Notes: generated by a model from the letters alone, not told the origin. 64,000 nucleotides of DNA from Anticarsia gemmatalis (GCF_050436995.1 NC_134773.1:3836194-3900193), one strand, 5' to 3'. Positions 43,999 through 55,830 are shown, numbered from the stretch's first letter. A program made the numbers and translations.

Positions 43999-44117
43999 AC
44001 CCCCGGTTTCTAAGGTACATTTAGCGGTAGTTTATCTATTCAATAGGGTTTAAACTTATACAAAAAACGCTAACGAATAGATAAACTACCGCTAAATGCA
44101 CTCGGAAACCGGGGGTT
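43999..44117. mobile_element. Palindromic MITE (tagcggtagtttatc family)
   Basis: cccccggtttctaaggtaca mirrors the right end tgcactcggaaaccgggggt around tagcggtagtttatctattc. Confidence 0.8.
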
Positions 44118-44339
44118 AATGATTAATCGTTATTAGGACAGAACTAAGGTGCGTTTAAGGTCAACAACAGCTAAGTATAACAATTTGATAAAATTTGATA
44201 GAATGACAGATGAAATCGGTGGAGTTCCATACAGCTATGATACCAAACATTAAAGTAACAAACGCAGGCGGAACCGCAGTATAAGCTTGTATATTTATAT
44301 TTCTTACACTGGACCTGACTCACCAAACTATGAGAGTGA

Positions 44340-44860
44340 TGTAATAGAGAGTGTATCTGTGTATTGTGCACACGACACTATACACAAAGTCCTACACAGT
44401 TGGCTGGTTTCAATAAAACTGGCCGCCGTAGCCGAAAAACGGCCAAGACGACATACCTGTGTATTGTACACACACTTGGATACTATAAACAAAGTCCTGC
44501 ACAGTTGTCTGGTTTCAATGAAAAGTCGTTATAGTATGTCAACCTAGTGTCAAAGTTGTTCAAGCCGCGCGAAGACCTTTGACGTGGCTTAACGACTGTT
44601 ATCTTAATTGACAACAACCGGGACCGACTTTTTACGTGCCCTCCGAAGCACGGAGACGATCAGTTCAAATACCACTATGCGGTCACCCATCTATGGAATG
44701 ACTGCGCTAGGGTTTGCTCAACCCGCAGATCGTTTACCGACCGGTGAGCGCAACTGGCTATGGAGGACATTATTGTGCACACACTTGGACACTATAAACA
44801 AAGTCTTGCGCAGTTGTTTTCAATGAAACTGACTGCCATATTTAATCAGCTAGAAGTACA
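44340..44860 (-). repeat. SINE cluster: interleaved tRNA-like and 5S-like copies
   Basis: Pieces of the cactataaacaaagtcctgc family (44380-44520 and 44770-44840) flank a reversed 5S-like SINE (about 44527-44768). No gene is seen between the last THAP module and the zinc-finger exon that ends at 44869. Confidence 0.6.
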
Positions 44861-44868
44861 TTATATAA

Positions 44869-45908
44869 TTAGTTTTCTTCGCTCTTAATTTTAACATGTC
44901 CCTTTCTTTTATGTATAGCCATATGGTGTCTCAAAGAGCCAGAAGAAATCAGCTTTTTATCGCAAATGTCACAAGTAAATTGTTTCTCACTGGAATGAGT
45001 AATCATATGCTCTCTTAAATCATAACTATCAAAGTACTTCTTATCGCAAAATGTACAGGACAATTTTTTAGGCTCATCCGAATGTTTCTTCTTCTTATGT
45101 GCCACATAATACGCCCTCCACGTATAAGTCTTGCCACAAATTTCACAAGTGATAATTTTCACTTTATCCTTATGTGCTTCTAGTAAATGCACATGTCTTA
45201 AGTACTCACCAAAGAATCTCTCTTCGCAGTAGTTACATTTGAACTTAGGCTGCAATTTATGCACTAAATGTTCATGTTTAAGCTGATATTTTGCTAGTTT
45301 AAACGTCTTATTGCATATAGAACAAGGAAATTTTCCTGCTGCATGTATCTTAGCATGTTGTTTCAGCCTTGTAGCTGTGAGAAATGTATCACCGCAGTCA
45401 TCACACACATAATTGTTGTAGTGAGCATTCATATGGCCGTCCAAATGCATATAATTTGTAAACGTTTCTTTACATAACGCACACTGTAAATCAGTACTTA
45501 GCTTGTAAGGTATAACTCTTGTATAAGCCTCATCTAAGACTATTTGATGATCATCTTTCAAATGTTTAAACATTTCATTCCAAGTTGACATCGGTATGCA
45601 GCATACATTGCATAGTAAATTGTCAACATCTAGTTTTAAAATTTCATTGCTCCAGAAAGGTCTTAGGGCATATTCTATTTTTGTTGCTCGGTCAGTCACA
45701 TGTTGTGTTCTTGTATGGGTTCTTAGGTCGGCTGCGTCGTCAAAGAATGGTCCTTCATGTGAACAGTATATGCATAGATATTTATTAGCGTTTGACCTGA
45801 ATGGCGTAGCGTTAGTATAAGTCAGGATCGTCTTGATTTCTTGAACGAGGTTATACATTTTTTCTTTGCTGAGTGCTTTGTAGTCTAGGGATTTCTCCTT
45901 TTCGTCTT
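44869..45908 (-). CDS. Alternative zinc-finger terminal exon D (nine C2H2 fingers)
   Basis: The acceptor is caatctatttacag at 45909-45910. The exon begins with the two bases AA in phase 1 and runs 346 codons to a stop at 44869. It opens EDEKEKSLDYKALSKEKM and shares the start motif of its sisters (I..IL.Y.NAT.....Y.C.YC). Nine C2H2 fingers follow, from CIYCSHEGPF to CDICDKKLIS, plus a lysine-rich tail. In order with the upstream exons it gives a 588-aa protein. Finger 1 has a longer spacer than usual. No ZAD exon or start-bearing first exon lies between it and the next finger exon upstream. Confidence 0.8.
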
Positions 45909-46171
45909 CTGTAAATAGATTGTTTTTGGGATTAGATTTAACTTTACATGTGAAAATTAATTATTTGGTTTTGATCTCTGCTTCACCCCAAGGTAGACTG
46001 GCAGAAAATGCCTTTGGCATTAAGTCCGCCTTTATACAAATTTTGTATAAGAAGTTTAAATACATAAATAAATATTTAAAAAATGCCTGCATCTTTTACG
46101 TGTATAGATATGGTTCTTTTAATTTTAATTTATATCGGTTTAGTCTTTAAACAGTTACAGTGTGACAGACT

Positions 46172-46289
46172 TACCCTCGATTTCTGAGGTACATTTAGCG
46201 GTAGTTTATCTATTCAATAGCGTTTAAACTCATAAAAAAACGCTATCGAATAGATAAACTACCGCTAAATATACTCAGAAATCGGTGTT
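46172..46289. mobile_element. Palindromic MITE (tagcggtagtttatc family)
   Basis: ctcgatttctgaggtacatt mirrors the right end (actcagaaatcggtg) around caatagcg/cgctatcg. Confidence 0.75.
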
Positions 46290-46451
46290 ACTCACGGAAA
46301 CTATCGCTCGCCCCGGTTTTGCCCTAGTTAGACTTATCTTCGCACATACATACACTATTATACTATTAAGTACTCTTGTACAACGTGAAATACTTTCCAA
46401 ATACCTGTGTAGTAGTGGTTCTGGAAATGACTCCTTACTTACTTACTTACT

Positions 46452-46928
46452 TATCCATACTAATATTATAAATGCGAAAGTAACTCTGTCTGTCTGTCTG
46501 TCTGTCTGTCTGCTACTCAATCACGCCTAAACTACTGAACCAATTTGCATGAAATTTGGTATGGAGATATTTTGATACCCGAGAAAAGACATAGGCTACT
46601 TTTTACCCCGGGAAAATTACGCATTTCCCGGAAAAATTCAGGTGGTGAACGAAGTCGCGAATAATCAATATTATAATGACATTGAATTAACAAAATTCCG
46701 TTGTCATGGCAACTGTTTTAATGGCGTATATGCCTTAGCGCGACTTCGTTATATTAAGAGATATTAATAATTTTGAGAATATTTTTCGTGAAAAAAAAAA
46801 ACATATTTTATATCATCACGCTACGACCAATAGGAGCAAAGTAACAGTAAAAAGTGTTACAAAAACGTGGAAAATTCTGACCCATTCTCTCTGATGTGAC
46901 GCAAGCGAAGTTGCGCGGGTCAGCTAGT
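46452..46928 (+). mobile_element. Helitron-like element, full length
   Basis: From tccatactaatattataaat and (TCTG)6 through gttgtcatggcaactg and the tatatcatcacgctacgacc block to gcgaagttgcgcgggtcagc and TAGT. Confidence 0.75.
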
Positions 46929-47036
46929 TCAATATATGATAGGATACGGGAATTAACGCGAAAACGCATTTACTTTAAAATGCCTAACGTTTAGGCGCAG
47001 GTTGCACTCACCGTGGTAATAATAAAATTATATAAT

Positions 47037-47300
47037 ACTAGCTGACCCGCGCAACTTCGCTTGCGTCACATAAGAGACAATGGGTGAAATTTATCCCCGT
47101 TTTTGTAACATTTCTTACTGGTACTCTGCTCCTTCTGATCGTAGCGTGATGATGTATAGCCTATAACCTTCCTCGATAAATAGGTTATCTAACACTGAAA
47201 GAATTTTTCAAATCGGACCAGTAGTTCGTGAGATTAGCGCGTTCAAACAAACAAACAAACAAACAAACAAACTCTTCAGCTTTATAATATTAGTATAGAT
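47037..47300 (-). mobile_element. Helitron-like element
   Basis: From actagctgacccgcgcaact to ataatattagtatagat, the opposite orientation to its neighbour at 46.5 kb. Confidence 0.75.
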
Positions 47301-47499
47301 AAAATAATTAAAATAGGTATTAATCGAAAGAAAACTATTTACCAGATTAATAAACATTTCATTTTAATATGTGTCCATACATTTATTTAAAATAGAACGA
47401 TTTAAAACCACCGCTTATTGTACATATAATAATATTATAATGTAAACGGGTATTAAAGCTTTCAGAAGTACGAACAATTAAAAAGAAAGAAAGGAATTA

Positions 47500-47964
47500 T
47501 TAGGTCGGGGAAAAAGTCTTTTCGCATTATAGTATGTATGAACTTGTAATAAAATCTCTTTAGCTTCAAGAATCACGAATGAGTACACGGTTCATTAGGT
47601 TTCTTTCAGTGAGCTCGTGAGGTACCCAAATATCGAGCTTTTTTGTGTAGAGAAAAGATTTTATTACAAGTTCATCTATACTAATATTATAAAGCTGAAG
47701 AGTTTGTTTGTTTGTTTGAACGCGCTAATCTCGGGAACTACTGGTCCGATTTGAAAAATTCTTTCAGTGTTAGATAGTTCATTTATCGAGGAAGGTTATA
47801 GGCTATATATCATCACACTACTACAAATAGGAGCAGAGTACGAATGAAAAATGTTACAAAAACGGGGAAAATTTTGACCCATTCTCTCTTATGTGACGCA
47901 AGCGAAGTTGCGCGGGTCAGCTAGTACATACTATAATGCGAAAAGACCCTTTTCCCCGATCTAA
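47500..47964. mobile_element. Mariner-type MITE split by a Helitron
   Basis: The left arm (taggtcggggaaaaagtctt) to ttacaagttca is at 47500-47674. The right arm resumes at 47925 with tacatactataatgcgaaaa and ends ccccgatctaata. Removing 47675-47924 restores the uninterrupted arm seen in the 5.0 and 59.5 kb copies. Confidence 0.85.
47675..47924 (+). mobile_element. 250-bp Helitron-like element inserted in the MITE
   Basis: It starts TCTATACTAATATTATAAAG and ends GCGCGGGTCAGCTAG, with host A at 47674 and host T at 47925. That is the A|TC...CTAG|T placement known for Helitrons. Confidence 0.85.
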
Positions 47965-48177
47965 TATATACTACTAATATATTTTTTATTAAAACTGTCG
48001 CATTATTGCCCGTTTGCATTATATTCCTAAACATAAAATTATAACATATTTACAAAAATATCTTAATTTAACTAAATAAAATCATTTTCTTTCAATATTT
48101 CATGTTATATCATAGTTTTTTACATGTCCTAATTAAAAAAGTAAAATTACGTAGTCTTTTTATAGAAATAAAAATTA

Positions 48178-48480
48178 ATTTAACCCATTACTGTCCCACT
48201 GCTGGGCAAGGGTGTCCTCCCATAATGAGGAAGGGGTTTAGGCCTTGAGTCAACCATCTGACAATGTGAAACTTTACACACCTTCAAGAACTGTGTTAAA
48301 CAACTCTCAGGCATGCAAGGTTGCATCACGATGTTTTCCTTCACCGTTATAACAAGTGATCATTATTTCTAATACACACATTACTTGGAAAAAAGTCATT
48401 GTTGTGTTGCCTCGGGTACGAACCCTCGATCACTTACGTGAGAGTTGCAATTTAAACCACTCGGGTATCGTTGCTCATTA
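48178..48480 (-). repeat. tRNA-like SINE
   Basis: taacccattactgtcccact, gcatgcaaggttgcatcacg, ttataacaagtgatcattat and the B-box complement gggtacgaaccctcgatcac are present. Confidence 0.65.
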
Positions 48481-48612
48481 ATAACCAATTTAAATAAGTC
48501 AGACAATAAATAAAAAATATTTGGATTACAACCGAATGGTTATACCGACCAATATCAGCGTAGTAAGAAAGAAATCCTTAGATTTTGTACTACATTTGCG
48601 TGGGAAAATGCT

Positions 48613-48996
48613 TATTACGTCCTACTACTAATCGTATGGTTAGTGGTCAACCTAGTGTCAAAGTTGTTCAAACCCGAGAGGCCTTTGACATGGCTTAACG
48701 ACTGTTATCTTAATTGACAACAACCAGGACCGTCTTTTTACGTGTCCTCTGAAGCATGGAGACGCCCAGTTCAAATACCACTATGCGGCCACCCATCTAT
48801 TGTATGACGACAACGTTTGCTTTACCCACAGATCGTTTAAAGACCGGTGAGCGCAACTGGCTACGGGCGCCTCTAACCTCCGGTTTCTGAGGTACATTTA
48901 GCGGTAGTTTATCTATTCAATAGCGTTTTTTTTTCATAGGAGTTTTAACGCTATTGAATAGATAAACTACCGTTAAAAGTACCTCAGAAACCTCTA
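48613..48996. repeat. 5S-like SINE (-) adjoining a palindromic MITE
   Basis: 48613-48876 reads gtatggttagtggtcaacct to gagcgcaactggctacgggc. 48877-48996 is the tagcggtagtttatc MITE, ending about 20 bases before the stop of zinc-finger exon C. Confidence 0.7.
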
Positions 48997-49017
48997 TTAC
49001 GTGGTAAGGAAGCCTAA

Positions 49018-50120
49018 CTACAATTTCTCCCCATGCTTATTCTTTAAATGATGCAACCAATTACTTTTCTGTACAAACGCCTGTCCACACTTATCGCATT
49101 TAAACCGTCTATCATTCAAATGTATTCTCATATGAACTCTCAGTGACTTACTGGTACTGTACCATTTCTCGCAAACTTCACACTGAAACTCTCTTAACCC
49201 AGTGTGACGAACTTCATGTCGTTTCAATTCATTTTTGTAATAGAAACCTTTGCCACATTCGCCACATTTATGAGGTTTAAGCATCAAATGATACTGGTTT
49301 GTATGAGATTTCAAAGCTCTTTGGCTGTCGTATTTCTTTCCACAAGCTTTGCATTCGAACGAGGGCATCGGAGCGCCATGTACGGACACCTCATGACACG
49401 CTTTTCTCACCGGATCCATAAATTTTTCATCACAATACCCGCATTTTCTCGTTTTAGATGCATGCATATGCAAGACTCTTTCATGCTCACGCATTTTGAT
49501 ACGAGTATCGAAAACTTTAGGGCAAAATGAGCATACAAAAGTACCAGTTTGATGTCTAAATAGATGAGTTTTTAAAGACCGTTTGTTTATAAACCCCCGG
49601 CTGCAAATATCGCATTCGTAGTTCCGATAATGTTCGTTCATATGTTCCGCTAAGTGTTTAAAATAGTCGAACTGTTTCGCACACAACGCGCAATGGAGAT
49701 ATTCCGCATCAAATTTGAACGGAATTATATAATTCTTCATATCATCGTAAATCTTTTTATCATGTCTATCGTTCAGATGGTCCATAAAAGTATCTAAATT
49801 TGAGAAATTTTCGTTGCAAATTTTACATTTTAAATCTGTTATATCCAATTTTATTATGATATCTACGTGGCTTTTCACTTTAAGTGCTTCGAAAACATCG
49901 AAATGGGTGTTTAAAGTGTGTATTTTTAATTCCGAAGGGTTTTGATGCTGGTAAGGGCAGTATGAACAGCCGTAGCCAATTCCCCAGTGACCTTTGACAG
50001 GCGTCGCGTTCGAATGTTCTAGAATATGTCGTACGTTGTCTTTGAATCTATAAATGGCGTCTTTCTGAATGATGTATTTGCCGATTTTCTTATCTGCGCT
50101 CCTCTCATTGTGACTGGCAT
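49018..50120 (-). CDS. Alternative zinc-finger terminal exon C (ten C2H2 fingers)
   Basis: The acceptor is cctcttgttgtag at 50122-50121; the exon starts with AT in phase 1 and has 367 codons including the stop. It begins DASHNERSADKKIGKY, then VRHILEHSNATPVKG and GYGCSYC, the family start motif. Ten C2H2 fingers run from CSYCPYQHQN to CDKCGQAFVQKSNWLHH. The apparent first methionine inside it is a GTG, so the reading frame clearly continues upstream to the splice site. Joined to the shared exons it gives 609 aa. No independent 5' exon is visible upstream before exon B. Confidence 0.83.
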
Positions 50121-50599
50121 CTACAACAAGAGGAGCCTGTTTTAGTTACTGTATAAGATATTATAAAGCTTATTTTTGATGGCAGCATTTATGCACTAGA
50201 ATAGGGAATAGCTGGCAACACATAAGCTCATTGAAAGGTTTTTATTTTTGTTGGCAACACTGGCCTAATAAAAATGTGGCAACACATATACTATTTAACT
50301 GGCAAATTATTTTTGCTGGCACTGGTTTCTATGAATGTTTCCTAGGCAGTATTTTGTTTACACGCCTTAATTCTTCTTGCCTACCTTACTATGAGAGTAC
50401 CCTAACGGGCAGTTAACCAATAGATAGCTAAAGATAGTACCTTAATCATCCCGTTTGATATTAAATAGGTACTTGTAAAATAAAATAAGTAAATTCATAT
50501 CTATTTTTATTTTCTTTATATTATTATGTACAATACATTTTACATATTTACAAGTAAAATAACTAAAACAACATAATTTTTAGCAACCTTTTATAGACG

Positions 50600-50900
50600 A
50601 CTGTGCATACCTTCAAGAACTGTGTTATACAACTGTCAGACATGTCATTCATCACGATGTTTTCCTTCAACGTTATAACAAGTGATCATTATTTCTAATA
50701 CACATCGCTTGGAAAAGTCATTGGTATATCTCTGAGGTCAGGCACAGGACCGACTCTCCGAGGCACGCAGGTTTACCTTAATTTACTAACTTCGAGCAAT
50801 ATCTTTTTTGGAATTTTCTTAACAGAACAACTCAGTAAAATACTTGTTAACCTCACCCAGAATTCGAACGCGAGACCTCTAGCGCTGCAGTAGCATGGGT
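50600..50900 (-). repeat. SINE fragments
   Basis: ccttcaagaactgtgttata, ttataacaagtgatcattat and gaggtcaggcacaggaccga, then a B-box complement (cagaattcgaacgcgagacc), are pieces of two SINE families. A short duplicated stretch (cccagttgtctcc / cccagttatcacc, 50900-51010) follows. Confidence 0.5.
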
Positions 50901-51068
50901 ATATTCCCAGTTGTCTCCTCTAAACTGTCACCCCGGGGAGACCACTGGGAATTTTCTTCCTACTTTTATTCCCAGTTATCACCCCGGGAGACAGTGTTAG
51001 AGGGTCAACTGGGTATATACCGTAGCATGCACTACCACCAGACTATAGAGACAAGCATGTATCTATGT

Positions 51069-52387
51069 CTACACGATTTGACCATGTTTACTTCTCATAT
51101 GAACTTTAAAACCGGTCCTATGTACAAACCCACGTTCACAAGCGTCACATTTGAATCTTCTATCATCCAAATGGCCCCTAACATGCTGATTCAAACTACA
51201 CCTCGTCCCAAAAGACTTATTACACATACTGCATTTAAAATCCCTCGATTTAGTATGAGTAACAGTATGAGACCTCAATTCTATGCGGGAAAAGAACGCC
51301 ATTTCGCAGTAGCCACATTTATGAGGTCTTAGCATAAGATGGAAGCGTTTTCTATGAGTCATAAGCGAACTTTGACTATTATAAGACTTATTACACGCTT
51401 GGCAATTAAACACAGGTATTTTAGCCCCATGGATCTTAGACTCGTGAGCTTGTACTAAGTCTTTTGTGGAGAAACGTTCGTCGCAGTACGTGCATTTTCT
51501 CGTTTTATTTGCAAGCGTATGTGTTACTCTCTCATGTACGCTTTTCTTAGGTTTTGTATCGAAAATTTTCGGGCAATATGAACATTTAAACACCCCACTT
51601 TTGTGTCTATAAGTGTGTGATTGTAAAGACTGTTTGTTTATAAAAGTTCGCTCGCATATAGGACATTCGTGGTTCCTATAATGTTCGCTCATATGTTCAG
51701 AGAGTAGTTTAAAATATTTAAATTGTTTTTCACATTTGACACATTGGAGTACATCTGATTCGAATTTGAACGGAATTATGTGATTTTTTATATCCTTATT
51801 TATTGTTTTATTATGTATATTAGTTAAATGATCCATAAATTGTTCTAAAGTATCAATTTCTGTGTTACAAAGTTTACATTTTAATCCAGTAATATCTAGT
51901 CTTATAACTAAATCTGATACATATTTGACTCGAACGGCGTTTTCCGCGATGTCGCCGTGTTTTTCCAAGTTATGTTGCTTCAAATCTAAAGGGTTTTCTT
52001 TTTGCACATCGCAGAAGGAGCACGAATAAGCATTACCCCAGAAACCTTTGATAATACTGGCGTTAGAACATTCTAAAATATTCTTAATATTCTCTTTGTG
52101 CTTACTCATTTCAACATCTACTTTCTCAGGCTCTTTATTTTTAATTTTGTTAAATTTCTCATTCACAATAGCCTTATATTTTTCGCGTATATGATCAGCG
52201 TCTACCAAACCTTCTTTTTTTACATTTACTATCAAATCCTCCTTGTCTATGTTATCTGACAGCTCGGTTTTAATTTCCGCGCGCATTTTGACAGGTAACG
52301 TTTTTAATTCGGCGCGAAATATCGTCGTTTGTCTATGGGTCGGTTCTTTTTTTATTTGTTCCTTTCCATTATTGCCATTCGGGACAT
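51069..52387 (-). CDS. Alternative zinc-finger terminal exon B (ten C2H2 fingers)
   Basis: The acceptor is tttattgttgtag at 52389-52388; the exon starts AT in phase 1 and has 439 codons. The open frame from the acceptor (VPNGNNGKEQIKKEPTHRQ) runs straight into MRAEIKTELSDNID, so the ATG there need not be a start. IKKEP, IKTEL and VKKEG are SUMO-like motifs. After IKNILECSNASIIKG come ten C2H2 fingers, from CSFCDVQKEN to CDACERGFVH. The joined isoform is 681 aa. Fingers 3-5 are closely similar to those in exons A and C, so these exons arose by tandem duplication. Confidence 0.83.
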
Positions 52388-52659
52388 CTACAACAATAAA
52401 TGGATTTATTGAACATTTTTGTTTATAATGGTATTATTTTATTTATAGTGCTACAAGTAAAATTACTTAATTCATCCCGAAGTAGGAGCGCGATCGCATT
52501 GCTATATACGCTTATTTCAATATCCAAAAAAATATTTATAATTCTAAAATATTTCTTATTAATCACTCTATTTAATTGTAAAAACCGCATGATAGCCGAT
52601 GCATTTTTTAAAGTGAATTGCGATATCAATAAAAACCGAAAACTTTTAAAAACTAAATT

Positions 52660-52805
52660 AATTCAACCTTGCATGCCTGAAAGTTCTTTAGAACAGTCCT
52701 TGAGGGTACGAATCCCCAACTTGCACTTGGCCAGCGTGGCGGACTCAAGGCCTAACCCCTCATTACGGAGGTAGACCTTGGCCAAGTGGAACATTAATAT
52801 GTTAA
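52660..52805 (+). repeat. SINE tail
   Basis: aaccttgcatgcctgaaagt, cttgcacttggccagcgtgg and actcaaggcctaacccctca, as in the copies at 5.6 and 40.7 kb. Confidence 0.55.
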
Positions 52806-52838
52806 ATTTATAATGATTATAAAACAAATGTCTTAAAA

Positions 52839-53965
52839 TCAGAGTTTTTCTTTATGCTGTGACCGCATATGTCTTTTCCAAGTACTTAAATGAACAAACG
52901 CATTGCCACATTGATTACATTTATACCTCCGATCGTCTAAATGAGCTCTCATATGCTGATTCAGACCTGCCTTAGTCCCAAACACACTGTCACACCAATC
53001 ACACGAAAACTCCTTAGTTTTAGTATGACTAACTATATGCAAAATCAATTCGCTCTTCGAAAAAAAATCTTTCAAACAATAATCGCATTTAAATTTACGT
53101 TCCAGCAAATGACACCTCTTTTTATGTGCCCATAGAGTTTGCTGTGTGTTACAAACTTTTTCACAGACCGTGCAAATATAAATAGGTCTGGCAACACCGT
53201 GCGAGACTTCATGTTTTTCGACGGCCGTTTTCGAAGCGAATTTTTCATCGCAGTATCTACATTTACGTTTTTTACTCAAAAGTTTATGAGTTACTCTTTC
53301 ATGGTCCGATCTTTTTGGTTTACTGTCAAAGATTTTTGGACATTTGGAACATTTAAATTGACCTGTCTTATGCCTATATGTATGTATTTGCCAAGACTGT
53401 TTGTTTATAAATGGTCTTGTACATACAACACATTCATAATTTCTATAATGTTCACACATATGTTCAGAGAGTAACTTAAAATGTTTAAATTCTTGACCAC
53501 AGACGCAGCATTTCAACTTTTCTGTGTCAAATTTAAAAGGTATAATATAGTCCTTTATGGTATCGTGTATAACTTTTTTATGAATTCCCTTTAAGTGTTG
53601 CAAAAAGTCTTTTAATATATTAAAAGTGTGTATTTCTGGACATAAATTGCATTGTAAATTTGTAATATCTATTTTTATAATTAAATTCGCTAAGTATTTC
53701 GTTTTACAAGGTTTGGACACATTTTTATGGAAAAAATTATGTGTTTTCAAATCTTTCGGATTATAGAATCGTTTTTCACAGAAATGGCAGCAGTATTTAT
53801 TAAAGATATTAGTTTTAATCATGGTCGCGTTCGAATATTCTAATATTTGTGTTAAATTGTGTATATTTTTGGCTAATATGTCGGAATTCTCCTTTATTTG
53901 CGATGGTATGTCGCGGTTATTTGCTCTTTGGTTTTGCCACGGTTGTTTCGCGCTTTCACGGACAC
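52839..53965 (-). CDS. Alternative zinc-finger terminal exon A (ten C2H2 fingers)
   Basis: The acceptor (ctcttgtccgtag, 53967-53966) is followed by GT in phase 1 and 375 codons. It begins GVRESAKQPWQNQ, then LTQILEYSNATMIKT and YCCHFC. Ten C2H2 fingers end at CNQCGNAFVHLSTWKRH. The frame is also open across the acceptor, which creates an apparent ATG upstream (MSVGVRE); that ATG lies in the intron and is not needed. Joined to the shared exons it gives 617 aa. It is the finger exon nearest to the pipsqueak exon. Confidence 0.83.
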
Positions 53966-54061
53966 CTACGGACAAGAGATTGTCTCTTTTAATTTAAAAC
54001 TTATGTATTTTTTTATTAGATTCAGTTTCTATAAAAGATATTGTTTATTTTATTAGATTCA

Positions 54062-54290
54062 GGGGTTTAGGTCGCCACGCCGATACCACTGCAACGGGAG
54101 GTCGTGGGTTCGATTCCCACACTGAGCAATTATTTGTGCGATCCACAAATAATTGCTTCGGGTCTGGTTGTGCTTTGTGTCCGTTGTTTGTATGTTTGTA
54201 AAAGTCCCCGCGACACAAGAGCAATTCTTAGTGCGGGAGTTGTCTTTAAAAAAAAAAAAAAAACAAAACAAAAAAAAAAAAAAAACTTTT
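54062..54290 (+). repeat. tRNA-like SINE with poly(A)
   Basis: gtcgtgggttcgattcccac (B box), gcgatccacaaataattgct, gtgtccgttgtttgtatgtt and a poly(A) tail. It lies in the intron before zinc-finger exon A. Confidence 0.7.
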
Positions 54291-54773
54291 GACAATTTGT
54301 GAGTTTGTGTATATGAAGGAGTAATTTTCAGAACCACTGTCCGTATTTGAAAACTTTGACCATAAAATTTTATAGGTACACTACAACTAGATGGACATAG
54401 CCTATTAGTAGATTTATGTATGTGCAAATAAGACTTATTAAAACCGAGAAAAGCGGGGCGAACCGATAGGTTTAAATAACGCAAAACCACCTATTAAGAA
54501 TATCCGTATTGTTTAAAAATTGAACTTAAGGCTATATAATAAGGGTTAAGCCCCACATATAACCAATAACGTTTAGATATAATACTATAAGACAAAGCTT
54601 GTAAAAATGGAACAATTCGACAACCATGAAGAAATCGTAATATTGATGCTATTTTATATTTAAAAAAAAATATATATTTTTCATTTGGCAACGTTATAAT
54701 AAAAAAAGAAACTGAAATGTCAAAATATTCCATTTTCAAACACACAAAAAAAACATATGTAGCATACGCTCAC

Positions 54774-55007
54774 CTTTGGGGTTGCTCCTGACTTTGGCAA
54801 TGATCGTCTTTTTCGGTACATTGAATTTCTCAGACGCCTGCGTCGGCGTCAGCTCTTGATTTCTTACAGCTTCCAAGCATTTGCGTAGTGCTTCCTCTGT
54901 GTACCGTTTGTATGTTTTGTAGCGGTCTGCTTTAGGTAATTTACGCGGCCATTTACTATCCGGTGGTATAACCGCGGGCGTTTTCGAACGGCGACGCGGT
55001 GCGTCCG
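54774..55007 (-). CDS. Pipsqueak-type helix-turn-helix exon
   Basis: A 234-nt exon between atttcag and gtgagc, phase 1 in and phase 1 out, therefore removable without a frameshift. It reads ADAPRRRSKTP, then RYTEEALRKCLEAVRNQE, LTPTQASEKFNVPKKTI and AKVRSNPKG. That is the HTH-psq pattern: an acidic first helix, then S/T-x-x-x-A...F.VP..T. Psq domains bind DNA (GAGA-type sites in Drosophila Pipsqueak). Together with ZAD and C2H2 fingers it makes a protein with two unrelated DNA-binding modules. Confidence 0.82.
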
Positions 55008-55296
55008 CTGAAATATAGGAATTTAGTGTTAAGTGAAAATAATACAATAATGGGGTAAATTATTTCAAAATACTACGATTAATTCGTAATTATGTTAGAA
55101 AACGAGGTCGTTTCAGCAAATATTGGAAAAACTGATATGAAAATGCTTAAACGTTATCGAAACATATACCAAAACTTTAAAGTGTCAGACGTCAGGTAAT
55201 AAAGAGTTTTCTTGAGGGAAAATATGAACCCAGAATACTGCTAAACACACGTACAAACTTCTCTCCCCAGGTTTAACCCGACTCATAAGACTCCCG

Positions 55297-55470
55297 TGAC
55301 GGCCTCCGTGGCGTAGTGGTTGAGGTGGTCGCCACGCCACTTCCAAGTCCGAGGTTGCGGGTTCAATGCCCACACGGAACAACCATTTGTGCGATCCACA
55401 AGTAGTTGTTTTGAGTCTAGTTGCACATAGTGCCCGTTGCTTCTATGTTTAAGAAAAAATAAAAATCATC
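55297..55470 (+). repeat. tRNA-like SINE
   Basis: gcctccgtggcgtagtggtt (A-box side), cgggttcaatgcccacacgg (B box) and gcgatccacaagtagttg, the least mutated promoter of this family in the window. Confidence 0.7.
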
Positions 55471-55508
55471 AAACAGTATCTGTAAATGTATGCAGCATTA
55501 ATACATAC

Positions 55509-55715
55509 CTCCAGCAGTTTTATCGTCCTCCTCCTCCAAATACTCAACATCCTCATACTTTATGTTGGGGTCATCTGGGTCGGCGGGGTCATCGGGGTCC
55601 ACATAGTTGGGGTCATCGGGGTCATCGATGAACATATTGTCGTCGGCCGCGCTCTCACTGTCATGTTCATCTTGAGAGTTGTCGATTAAGAACTTTGTAT
55701 CCGGTTTCAGTGAAT
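55509..55715 (-). CDS. Acidic DPDDP-repeat exon of the ZAD-psq locus
   Basis: A 207-nt exon between ttttttgtctag and gtatgt, phase 1 to phase 1. It reads SLKPDTKFLIDNSQDEHDSE, then several DDPDDPN/DPDDPA repeats and YEDVEYLEEEDD. It is a flexible acidic linker, possibly a transcriptional activation or interaction region. It can also be skipped without breaking the frame. Confidence 0.75.
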
Positions 55716-55744
55716 CTAGACAAAAAAATATTTTATTTTATAAT

Positions 55745-55830
55745 TATTAGTCTTCTTCTTCTTGTCGTATGGTTAGTGGTCAACCTAGTGGCAAAGTTGT
55801 TCAAGCCGCCCAAAAGCCTTTGACGTGGCT
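55745..55830 (-). repeat. 5S-like SINE tail
   Basis: cttgtcgtatggttagtggt and gcaaagttgttcaagccgcc are the 3' part only, in an intron. Confidence 0.55.

Noticed and set aside
50895..51332. 145-aa plus-strand open frame
   Set aside because: It is the antisense of the zinc-finger exon B, which has clear C2H2 periodicity.
53139..53474. 111-aa plus-strand open frame
   Set aside because: Antisense of zinc-finger exon A.
53966..53975. ATG in front of exon A as an independent start
   Set aside because: It lies upstream of the splice acceptor, in the intron; the phase-1 acceptor explains the exon better and agrees with exons B-D.
55300..55380. tRNA gene suggested by A and B boxes
   Set aside because: The same sequence occurs at several sites with a shared non-tRNA tail, and no complete cloverleaf is formed. 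It is a SINE head.
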